Shown piece after piece: positions 1 through 5,117 of a DNA stretch of 7,073 nt. The position numbers and the translations under genes are program-made. Under the pieces are notes generated by a model. That model had not been told where the DNA came from. It ran no database searches and worked only from the letters and a program-made list of their open reading frames with translations. Within the stretch, counting starts at the first letter, position 1. Each line of letters opens with the position of its first letter. The DNA is taken from positions 1 to 7,073 of the forward strand of contig JAQTSL010000189.1 in the NCBI GenBank assembly GCA_028711355.1, given 5' to 3'. This stretch comes from Rhodoferax sp. GTDB lineage: Bacteria; Pseudomonadota; Gammaproteobacteria; Burkholderiales; Burkholderiaceae_C.

Positions 1-252
1 ACCATTGTGCGCATCGACCACTTCGACAATCGTCATGGCGCCCATCAGGAAGAACACAATTTGGGCCGTGCCCATCAGCGATTCACCCAGTTGCTCACTG
101 ACCGCATGCGCGTCGCCGCTGGTCATGGCGTAAATCGTCCACAGCAAACCGGCACCGATCAGGGCCGAGGCCGATTTGTTAATTTTGATAGGGTGTTCCA
201 GTGCGATGGCGGCGTACGCCAGCACAAACACAATCACCAGAGCTGTCAGCAT
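1..252 (-). CDS. nhaD: Na+/H+ antiporter, NhaD type (N-terminal part, cut by window edge)
   Basis: Inner-membrane antiporter expected to exchange Na+ (or Li+) for H+ in pH and salt homeostasis. Only the first 84 residues are in the window and the frame runs off base 1. They begin MLTALVIVFVLAYAAIALEH, a hydrophobic first membrane segment (about residues 1-18). A charged stretch (EHPIKINKSA) follows, then a second hydrophobic segment (about 29-43), and a third starting near residue 61. The EHPIKINKS region and the LMGTAQIVFFLMGAMTIVEVVDAHNG-like end (residues 59-84) match my memory of the NhaD family of the ion transporter superfamily. The ATG at 250-252 is preceded by AAAGGA (complement of 261-266) at 8-nt spacing, which supports this start. 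The gene is transcribed away from the repeat-rich spacer. NhaD is the best reading; another ArsB/NhaD-like permease is possible. Confidence 0.85.
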   Translation of the reverse strand, partial: MLTALVIVFVLAYAAIALEHPIKINKSASALIGAGLLWTIYAMTSGDAHAVSEQLGESLMGTAQIVFFLMGAMTIVEVVDAHNG

Positions 253-369
253 GGTTGTCGTCCTTTAAATTATTAATACTTTGCGGGACAGACCAAGAGT
301 TACACGCAGTGAACCCCAACCGAAGGGCGCACGCTCTGTCCCCAACTACTTAACGTGAAAGAACAGGTT

Positions 370-438
370 GTCATACCGGGCTACGACCCGGTATCCATGT
401 ACTTGGAGCCATGGATTGCGGATCAAGTCCGCAATGAC
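370..438. repeat. Two-module palindromic intergenic repeat, copy A
   Basis: The 69-bp element is built symmetrically. The left end GTCAT (370-374) is complementary to the right end ATGAC (434-438). Hairpin 1 has 8-bp arms ATACCGGG/CCCGGTAT (373-380 and 387-394) with loop CTACGA. A linker stem ATCCATG/CATGGAT (393-399 and 410-416) brackets a 10-base spacer. Hairpin 2 has 8-bp arms ATTGCGGA/TCCGCAAT (415-422 and 428-435) with loop TCAAG. The element could fold as a three-stem cruciform. A second version at 6194-6245 shares CATGGATTGCGG, CAAGTCCG and CCGCAATGACA with it. From memory it resembles the REP-like 'GGATCAAGTCC' palindromes scattered between genes in many proteobacteria. It encodes no protein; whether it is mobilised is unknown. 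Confidence 0.75.
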
Positions 439-486
439 AGCCATCCTTCTTGCCTCGGGGTGGCGAGCACTCCATGGCGGTTAGAT

Positions 487-507
487 AGCGGTCAGATTAT
501 GACCGCT
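487..507. other. Perfect 8-bp stem-loop next to the terminator
   Basis: AGCGGTCA (487-494) and TGACCGCT (500-507) form a perfect 8-bp stem around the 5-base loop GATTA. It lies 13 bases from the terminator hairpin on the side that lipoprotein transcripts would reach second. Neither strand has a T-tract directly after it, so it is not an obvious terminator itself. It may act as a 3'-end stabiliser of read-through RNA or as a protein-binding palindrome; the sequence does not decide between these. Confidence 0.5.
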
Positions 508-515
508 CAAAACGC

Positions 516-541
516 AAAAAAGCCGCCCGAGGGCGGCTTTT
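516..541 (-). terminator. Rho-independent terminator of the lipoprotein gene
   Basis: The stem AGCCGCC (521-527) / GGCGGCT (532-538) encloses the loop CGAG. The minus strand runs from the stem into six T (complement of A516-521), the classic intrinsic terminator layout. It starts about 20 bases after the lipoprotein stop codon at 562-564, so that gene is its natural client. The plus strand has four T after the stem (538-541), so weak bidirectional action is possible. Confidence 0.85.
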
Positions 542-561
542 CAAAGCGATCGGAAGCCCGA

Positions 562-756
562 TTACTTGGAAGCAGGTTCCGAAGCCGGTGCGGCAGCCGG
601 AGCTGCTTCAGAGGCAGGAGCAGCCGGTGCAACAGGAGCGGGAGCCGGAGCGACCACAGGAGCCGGTGCGGGAGCAGGAGCTTCTTCTTTTTTGCCACAG
701 GCAGCCAGAGCAGCAGCAGCAGCGATAACAGCGATCAGAACGAGTGACTTGTTCAT
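562..756 (-). CDS. Small Ala/Pro-rich lipoprotein
   Basis: A 64-residue predicted lipoprotein. It starts MNKSLVLIAVIAAAAALAAC: one Lys at residue 3, a hydrophobic core, and a lipobox LAAC with the acceptor Cys at residue 20. The mature part starts CGKKEE, a short charged patch, and then consists of Ala-Pro repeats (about 25-42) followed by an Ala/Pro/Ser/Glu-rich tail ending in Lys. No globular domain is visible, and the Ala-Pro stretch is likely an extended periplasmic spacer or a disordered tail. The residue after Cys is Gly, not Asp, so outer-membrane delivery by Lol is the default inference. The ATG at 754-756 has AGGG (complement of 764-767) at 7-nt spacing, and a strong terminator follows the stop. 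It is a single-gene transcription unit. I do not recognise a named family; similar short A/P-rich lipoproteins of unknown role are, from memory, common in Comamonadaceae. Confidence 0.82.
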   Translation of the reverse strand: MNKSLVLIAVIAAAAALAACGKKEEAPAPAPAPVVAPAPAPVAPAAPASEAAPAAAPASEPASK

Positions 757-1061
757 TTGTAAACCCTAAGAATAAAAAACGTTTTCCGGAAAGTTCCTTT
801 GCAGTCGCCTACAAAGCGCAAGCGCGCAGGCCTGTTAGCCTATCCGCTCGGGCCGTGATTGTAGTGACTATTTCATGGTAAGCACTGGTTGACACGGCAC
901 CAGTGTTGTGCGTAAGCATCAAGCAAACCACATTCCGGGTATGCGCGGCAACAAGTAATCTGTTGCACCAAAATGCCTCCCTGAAATCGCGTCATTTCCC
1001 GACTGGCATTGTTGTTCGTCGTTGCCAAAGCTACGGCCATCCAAGCTGCGACAATTCCCGC
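757..1061. other. Non-coding divergent region between lipoprotein and SlyD-like genes
   Basis: These 305 bases should hold the divergent promoters of the lipoprotein gene (-) and the isomerase gene (+). I see the lipoprotein ribosome-binding site (764-767), a small palindrome TTCCGGAA (784-791), and a perfect -35-like TTGACA on the plus strand at 889-894. The hexamer 18 bases downstream of it, TAAGCA at 913-918, is a poor -10, so that promoter is weak evidence only. The isomerase frame is open upstream to about 903, but the extra 53 residues have no family resemblance and I treat them as untranslated. Confidence 0.55.
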
Positions 1062-1595
1062 ATGAAAATTTCCAAACCTTGCACCGCTTCTTTAAGCTGG
1101 ACGCTCAGCGACACGCTGGGTGAAGAACTCGATGTGCTCGACGACCCGGTCGAATTTTTGATCGGCGGCGACGATCTGTTTGAGGTGATCGAAGACGCGC
1201 TGGTGGGCTGTAGCGCGGGCAGCACGGTCAACTTGCATATCGAGCCCGAACAGGGCTTTGGCGACTACAACGAGCAGCTCGTTTTTCTGGAACCTCGTTC
1301 GGCCTTCCCGGACGCGCTGGAAGAGGGTCTGACATTTGACGGCGCCGCCCTGCCCGCTGGCTGCAACCCCGAAACGCCCAAAGACGCGCTCTATACCGTG
1401 ACCGACATCTACCCCGAGCACGTGGTGCTGGACGGCAACCACCCGCTGGCCGGCATCGCCTTGCGCCTGACGCTGACGGTGCGCGCAGTGCGCCAAGCCA
1501 CCGAAGAAGAAATCAGCCGCAAAACAGCCGGTACCGGTTTTTTCAGGGTGGCGCCCACGCACAGCCTTGCGCCGGGCAGCGATTCGCTGCACTGA
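1062..1595 (+). CDS. slyD: SlyD-like FKBP-type peptidyl-prolyl cis-trans isomerase
   Basis: A 177-residue cytoplasmic prolyl isomerase and probable folding chaperone. The order of parts is that of SlyD. There is a first FKBP half (about 6-75) with EFLIGGDDLFEVIEDAL and the GFGDYNE segment (65-71), then an insert-in-flap chaperone domain (about 76-122). The second FKBP half follows, with the signature DGNHPLAGIALRLTLTV (124-140). The C-terminal tail ends GTGFFR...PGSDSLH and lacks the His/Cys-rich metal-binding tail of E. coli SlyD, so a role in nickel supply is not supported. The ATG at 1062 (MKISKPCTA) was chosen because the homology starts there; the Shine-Dalgarno is weak. The gene converges with dut, with only 12 bases between the stops. 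SlpA or a general FKBP label is the alternative; the family call is firm, the symbol less so. Confidence 0.86.
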   Translation: MKISKPCTASLSWTLSDTLGEELDVLDDPVEFLIGGDDLFEVIEDALVGCSAGSTVNLHIEPEQGFGDYNEQLVFLEPRSAFPDALEEGLTFDGAALPAGCNPETPKDALYTVTDIYPEHVVLDGNHPLAGIALRLTLTVRAVRQATEEEISRKTAGTGFFRVAPTHSLAPGSDSLH

Positions 1596-1607
1596 GCAAA
1601 CGAAGCG

Positions 1608-2057
1608 TCAGGCTTTTCCGGTAGAGCCGTAGCCGCCCTCGCCGCGCACGCTGGCGGCAAATTCGTTGACGACGTTAAAGCTGGCCTGTAGCACCGGCAC
1701 GATCACCAGTTGTGCAATGCGCTCCATCGGCTCGATGGTGAAAGCGGTATCGCTGCGATTCCAGGCACTCACCATCAGTTGCCCCTGGTAGTCGCTGTCG
1801 ATCAAGCCCACCAGATTGCCCAGCACAATGCCGTGTTTGTGCCCCAAACCCGAGCGCGGCAAGATCAGCGCGGCGTAGCCCGGGTTTTTTAAATAGATGG
1901 CGATGCCAGTGGGAACCAACTGCCAGGCGTTGGCCTGCAAGGTCAGGGGTTCAGTCAGGCAGGCGCGCAAATCAAGCCCGGCACTGCCCGGGGTGGCGTA
2001 GGTCGGCAGTTGATCGGTCATGCGCCGGTCCAAAATTCTCACGTCAACAGAAAACAT
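1608..2057 (-). CDS. dut: Deoxyuridine 5'-triphosphate nucleotidohydrolase (dUTPase)
   Basis: Hydrolyses dUTP to dUMP and pyrophosphate, which keeps uracil out of DNA and supplies the thymidylate precursor; it is a cytoplasmic homotrimer in this family. All five dUTPase motifs are present in the 149 residues. Motif 1 is AGLDL (26-30), motif 2 PRSGLG (67-72), and motif 3 GLIDSDYQGQL (84-94), with the catalytic Asp probably Asp87. Motif 4 is RIAQLV (113-118) and motif 5 is the glycine-rich RGEGGYGSTG (138-147). Length is close to E. coli Dut (about 151). An in-frame TTG three codons upstream (2064-2066) would add Leu-Pro-Asn, but the GGAG at 2069-2072 lies only 2 nt from it and 11 nt from the ATG, so the ATG at 2057 is preferred. 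It follows coaBC by 26 bases, as in the E. coli dfp-dut pair, and is presumably co-transcribed with it. Confidence 0.96.
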   Translation of the reverse strand: MFSVDVRILDRRMTDQLPTYATPGSAGLDLRACLTEPLTLQANAWQLVPTGIAIYLKNPGYAALILPRSGLGHKHGIVLGNLVGLIDSDYQGQLMVSAWNRSDTAFTIEPMERIAQLVIVPVLQASFNVVNEFAASVRGEGGYGSTGKA

Positions 2058-2068
2058 ATTTGGCAAAA

Positions 2069-2072
2069 CTCC
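2069..2072 (-). promoter_or_regulatory. Ribosome-binding site that decides the dut start
   Basis: GGAG on the minus strand sits 11 nt before the ATG at 2057 and only 2 nt before the alternative TTG at 2066. The spacing to the ATG is slightly long but workable, while the spacing to the TTG is not. Confidence 0.55.
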
Positions 2073-2083
2073 AAGTCCACACC

Positions 2084-3298
2084 TTAAGCGCTTATCCGCA
2101 AGGCGATGTCAGCTATCAACTCACGAGCAAGCGAAAGCTTGTCGTTGCGCGGCAGTTCGCGCGCAACGTGCGCATCCACCAGCAGCAAAGCGTTGTCGTC
2201 TTGGCCAAACGTGGCGGGCCCAATATTGCCCACCAGCAGCGGCACGCCTTTGCGCTGGCGCTTGGCCTGCGCGTTGGCCAGCAGGTCGTGGCTTTCGGCC
2301 GCAAAGCCCACACAAAACAACGCACCGCACTGCGCCCGCGGCGATTGCGCCAGCGTGGTCAAAATATCCGGGTTCTCGACAAAACGCAGCGCGGGCGGTT
2401 GACCGGAACCGTCCTTTTTTATTTTCTGCTCGGCCGCTTGCTCTGGCCGCCAGTCCGCCACCGCCGCAGTTGATATAAAAACAGTAGCTGCCTGCGCTTG
2501 CGCCATAACCGCTTGAAGCATATTTGATGCAGAAGTTACGTCCACCCGGTGCACCCCCGGTGGCGTTGGCAGGTGCACCGGCCCGGCAACCAGCGTCACC
2601 TCGGCACCGGCCTCACGCGCCGCACGGGCGATCGCAAAACCCATCTTGCCGCTGGACAAATTGGTGATGCCGCGCACCGGGTCAATCGCCTCGTAAGTGG
2701 GCCCTGCGGTGACCAGCACGTGCTGGCCGACCAATAACTTGGGCTGAAAAAAGGCAATGACTGCATCCAGAATCTGCTGCGGCTCGAGCATACGCCCGTC
2801 GCCGACCTCGCCGCACGCCTGCTCGCCAGAGCCGATGCCCAGCAGCGTGGCACCGTCGGCCAGCGCCTGCGCCAGATTGCGCTGAGTAGCAGGGTGGGCC
2901 CACATCTCGCGGTTCATCGCCGGGGCCAGCATCAGCGGCACTTTGTCCATGGGTCGCGCCAGGCATAGCAGGCTGGGCAGATCGTCGGCCTGGCCATGCG
3001 CCAGTTTGGCGATGAAATCAGCACTGCACGGCGCCACCAGCACCGCGTCTGCCGCGCGCGTGAGGTTGATGTGCGCCATGGCATTTGGCTCTTGCGCGTC
3101 CCACTGCGACGTGCGCACCGCAAGCTGACTGAGCGCCTGCATCGTCACCGGCGTGATGAACTGTTCAGCCGCCGCACTCATCACCACCTGCACCGTGGCA
3201 CCGGCCTTGGTCAGCAGCCGACACAGCTCAGCGGCCTTGTAACAGGCGACACCGCCAGTGAGTGTCAGCACCAAGTGTTTTCCAGCAAGGTCTTTCAT
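2084..3298 (-). CDS. coaBC: Bifunctional phosphopantothenoylcysteine decarboxylase / phosphopantothenate-cysteine ligase
   Basis: Carries out two successive steps of coenzyme A synthesis in the cytoplasm: CTP-dependent joining of cysteine to 4'-phosphopantothenate (CoaB), then FMN-dependent decarboxylation to 4'-phosphopantetheine (CoaC). The 404 residues show both domains. The N-terminal flavoprotein CoaC (about 1-185) has TGGVACYKAAEL (14-25), the probable catalytic His76 in MAHINL, PAMN (126-129) and the active-site Cys162 in ACGEVGDGRM. The C-terminal CoaB (about 190-404) has VTAGPTYEAIDPVRGITN (196-213), SSGKMG (215-220), AAVADWRP (278-285), the QKIKK lysines (291-295) and NPDIL (309-313). 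Length is typical. The ATG at 3298 was chosen over an upstream in-frame TTG at 3307 because family members start like MKDLAGKH. No clear Shine-Dalgarno is visible. It leads the coaBC-dut operon. Confidence 0.96.
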   Translation of the reverse strand: MKDLAGKHLVLTLTGGVACYKAAELCRLLTKAGATVQVVMSAAAEQFITPVTMQALSQLAVRTSQWDAQEPNAMAHINLTRAADAVLVAPCSADFIAKLAHGQADDLPSLLCLARPMDKVPLMLAPAMNREMWAHPATQRNLAQALADGATLLGIGSGEQACGEVGDGRMLEPQQILDAVIAFFQPKLLVGQHVLVTAGPTYEAIDPVRGITNLSSGKMGFAIARAAREAGAEVTLVAGPVHLPTPPGVHRVDVTSASNMLQAVMAQAQAATVFISTAAVADWRPEQAAEQKIKKDGSGQPPALRFVENPDILTTLAQSPRAQCGALFCVGFAAESHDLLANAQAKRQRKGVPLLVGNIGPATFGQDDNALLLVDAHVARELPRNDKLSLARELIADIALRISA

Positions 3299-3308
3299 GC
3301 GTCGCAAT

Positions 3309-3338
3309 GTAACAGAGCATTCGACAGATTCCGGTCAA
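3309..3338 (-). promoter_or_regulatory. Weak candidate promoter for coaBC-dut
   Basis: On the minus strand a good -35-like TTGACC (complement of 3333-3338) is followed after 18 bases by a poor -10-like TGTTAC (complement of 3309-3314). It would start transcription only a few bases before the coaBC ATG, leaving almost no leader. This agrees with the missing Shine-Dalgarno, but the -10 match is too weak for confidence. Confidence 0.25.
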
Positions 3339-3457
3339 TCACAAGCGATCTACGTCCCGACACCACCCGACTCCTGAGGATCGGTCTCTAAACAAGCGCG
3401 ACTGTTTCAGCTATCGTGCGCAGATCTCAGCAGCACCACACCGGTGCGGCTGCACTT

Positions 3458-3463
3458 GAAGGA
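3458..3463 (+). promoter_or_regulatory. Ribosome-binding site of the GMC dehydrogenase gene
   Basis: GAAGGA lies 5 nt before the ATG at 3469. It fixes the start, which also places the FAD-binding strand (DYIVIGAG) at the very N-terminus as expected. Just upstream, CACCGGTG (3439-3446) is an 8-bp palindrome between GCAGC (3430-3434) and GCTGC (3449-3453). It could be an operator or a leader hairpin, but nothing confirms that. Confidence 0.7.
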
Positions 3464-3468
3464 TTGAT

Positions 3469-5091
3469 ATGTTTGACTACATCGTCATTGGCGCCGGTTC
3501 AGCGGGCTGTGTACTGGCCGCGCGGCTGACCGAAGACCCCAACGTCAGCGTGGCCCTGCTGGAGGCCGGCCCGGCTGACAACAGCGTGCTGATTCAATGC
3601 CCGGCGGGGCTGGCGGTGATGGCCAATCTGGGGCTGTACGGCTGGAAAATCGATACCGTGCCGCAAGTTGGGCTGAACGGCCGCTGCGGCTACCAGCCGC
3701 GCGGCAAGGTGCTGGGCGGCTCCAGCTCGCTCAACGCCATGATCTACATCCGCGGCCAGCGCCAGGACTATGACCACTGGGCCGCGCTGGGCAACCCGGG
3801 CTGGGCCTGGGACAATGTGCTGCCGTACTTCAAAAAGTCCGAGCACAACGAACGCGGCGCCGACGCCCTGCACGGCAGCGGCGGGCCACTCAACGTGATG
3901 GATTTGCGCAGTCCGAACCGGTTTGGCAATTTGTTTGTGCAAGCGGGCGCGCAAGCGGGCTACCCGGTGAATACAGACTTCAACGGCCTGCAGCAGGAAG
4001 GCGTGGGGCCGTACCAGGTGACACACCAAAACGGCGAACGTTGCAGCACCGCCAAGGCGTATCTGACGCCGGCCCTGGCGCGCCCCAACTTGCAGGTTTT
4101 CACCGGGGCGCACACCACGCGCATCTTGCTTGAAAAAAAACGCGCGATCGGTGTCGAGTTTGTCCAGGACGGCCACTTGAAGCAGCTCAGATGCCAGGGC
4201 GAGGTGCTGCTCAGCGCCGGTGCCTTGCAGTCGCCGCAAATTTTGCTGCTCTCGGGCATTGGCGACCACGCGCATTTGGTGGCCAACGGCATCGCCACCC
4301 AGCACCACCTGCCCGGCGTGGGCCAGCACCTGCACGATCACCCGGACGTGGTACAGGTGGTCAACGCGCCGCAACTCACCGACCTGTTCGGACTGTCGCT
4401 GACCGGTGCGATGAACACCGTCAAAGGCATTTTTGAATGGCGTAGCCAGCGCAGCGGTATGCTGACCACCAACTTTGCCGAGGCCGGTGGCTTCATCAAA
4501 AGCCAGCCCGATGTCGCCACACCAGACTTGCAACTGCACTTTGTCATCGGCAAGCTGATCAACCACGGCCGCCGCACCGTCTGGGGCCATGGCTATTCTT
4601 GCCATATGTGCCTGCTGCGCCCGTTGAGCCGTGGCAGCGTCACCCTGGCGGGCAAAGACCCGCTGACCAACCCGCTGGTGGACCCCAACTTCTTTGGCGT
4701 GCGCGACGACCTGGAACGCATGATTCGCGGCTTCAAGTTGGCGCGCCGGATTCTGGCGCAACCGGCGCTGGCGCAGTTTGGTGGTCGCGAACTGGCCGCC
4801 ACCGGCAGCGCGCAAACTGACGAGCAGATCGAACAAGTCATCCGCAATTACGGCGACACTATTTATCACCCGGTGGGCAGTTGCCGCATGGGCACCAGCG
4901 ACACCGACGTGGTCGATGCGCATCTGTGCGTGCATGGCCTGCAAGGCCTGCGTGTGGTCGATGCGTCGATCATGCCGCAGGTGGTCAGCGGCAACACCAA
5001 CGCGCCGGTAGTGATGATCGCTGAAAAAGCCGCTGACCTGATCAAGGCCAGCCGCCGCAACGGCGTTGGCGTAGCGCCGGCTCAGGCGTAA
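3469..5091 (+). CDS. GMC-family FAD-dependent alcohol/choline dehydrogenase (AlkJ/BetA-like)
   Basis: A flavoprotein expected to oxidise an alcohol to an aldehyde with FAD, passing electrons to the respiratory chain (quinone) as its AlkJ and BetA relatives do. At 540 residues it has normal family length. The dinucleotide-binding GAGSAG is at 8-13, with the ribose-binding Glu32 in LLEAG. GMC signature 1 spans about 79-96 (GKVLGGSSSLNA...), and signature 2 is GALQSPQILLLSGIG (251-265). The C-terminal catalytic pair is probably His467 in YHPVGSCRMG and Asn509 in SGNTNAP. There is no signal peptide. The segments FVQAGAQAGYPVNTDFNG and GVGPYQVTHQNGERCSTAKA recall AlkJ, the alkanol dehydrogenase, at least as much as choline dehydrogenase. 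No betaine (betB, betI) or alkane genes adjoin it, so the substrate stays open. It is a single gene, divergent from coaBC and convergent with fba. Confidence 0.93.
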   Translation: MFDYIVIGAGSAGCVLAARLTEDPNVSVALLEAGPADNSVLIQCPAGLAVMANLGLYGWKIDTVPQVGLNGRCGYQPRGKVLGGSSSLNAMIYIRGQRQDYDHWAALGNPGWAWDNVLPYFKKSEHNERGADALHGSGGPLNVMDLRSPNRFGNLFVQAGAQAGYPVNTDFNGLQQEGVGPYQVTHQNGERCSTAKAYLTPALARPNLQVFTGAHTTRILLEKKRAIGVEFVQDGHLKQLRCQGEVLLSAGALQSPQILLLSGIGDHAHLVANGIATQHHLPGVGQHLHDHPDVVQVVNAPQLTDLFGLSLTGAMNTVKGIFEWRSQRSGMLTTNFAEAGGFIKSQPDVATPDLQLHFVIGKLINHGRRTVWGHGYSCHMCLLRPLSRGSVTLAGKDPLTNPLVDPNFFGVRDDLERMIRGFKLARRILAQPALAQFGGRELAATGSAQTDEQIEQVIRNYGDTIYHPVGSCRMGTSDTDVVDAHLCVHGLQGLRVVDASIMPQVVSGNTNAPVVMIAEKAADLIKASRRNGVGVAPAQA

Positions 5092-5105
5092 CCAACGCCG
5101 TTGCG
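5056..5105. repeat. 14-bp perfect inverted repeat straddling the GMC gene stop codon
   Basis: CGCAACGGCGTTGG (5056-5069) and CCAACGCCGTTGCG (5092-5105) are exact reverse complements separated by 22 bases. The left arm codes the end of the dehydrogenase; the right arm starts directly after its TAA (5089-5091). The loop contains a smaller GCGCC/GGCGT pairing. In RNA this gives a very stable hairpin that contains the stop codon. It sits in the short gap between two convergent genes, so a 3'-end or bidirectional termination role is likely, but neither side has a T-tract. Confidence 0.7.
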
Positions 5106-5117
5106 CTTGCAACTGCC

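Larger units (their letters stand above)
253..561. other. Hairpin-rich non-coding region between nhaD and the lipoprotein gene
   Basis: I see no credible gene in these 309 bases. From left to right they hold the nhaD ribosome-binding site (261-266) and an AT-rich block (266-281) that probably contains the nhaD promoter, though no convincing -35/-10 pair could be fixed. An 8-bp inverted repeat, GGGACAGA at 285-292 and TCTGTCCC at 335-342, is separated by 42 bases. Then come a 69-bp palindromic repeat (370-438), an independent stem-loop (487-507) and a terminator (516-541). Open frames across this stretch have repetitive or shadow-like composition and were not called. On the minus strand the right part is the 3' untranslated region of the lipoprotein gene. 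Confidence 0.7.

Noticed and set aside
285..342. Inverted repeat GGGACAGA / TCTGTCCC upstream of nhaD as a possible operator
   Set aside because: The arms are only 8 bp and 42 bases apart, with no further pairing. Such a pair can occur by chance, so it is noted only within the intergenic entry.
355..747. A 130-codon plus-strand frame crossing repeat copy A, the terminator and the lipoprotein gene
   Set aside because: It spans non-coding structured elements and turns into Arg/Ser repeats over the low-complexity region; no credible protein.
566..769. A Gly/Ala-rich plus-strand frame opposite the lipoprotein gene
   Set aside because: It is the complement of the Ala-Pro codons. The minus-strand reading has a lipobox, a ribosome-binding site and a correctly oriented terminator.
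889..918. TTGACA as a promoter for the SlyD-like gene
   Set aside because: The -35 is perfect, but the only suitably spaced -10 (TAAGCA) matches 2 of 6 positions, and the leader would be about 140 bases. Not called as a feature.
3499..5112. A 537-codon open frame on the minus strand, opposite the GMC dehydrogenase gene
   Set aside because: It mirrors a plus-strand gene with full GMC motifs and a good ribosome-binding site. Its own translation has no recognisable domain and is rich in His/Ala/Val/Gln, as expected from the complement of GC-rich codons.
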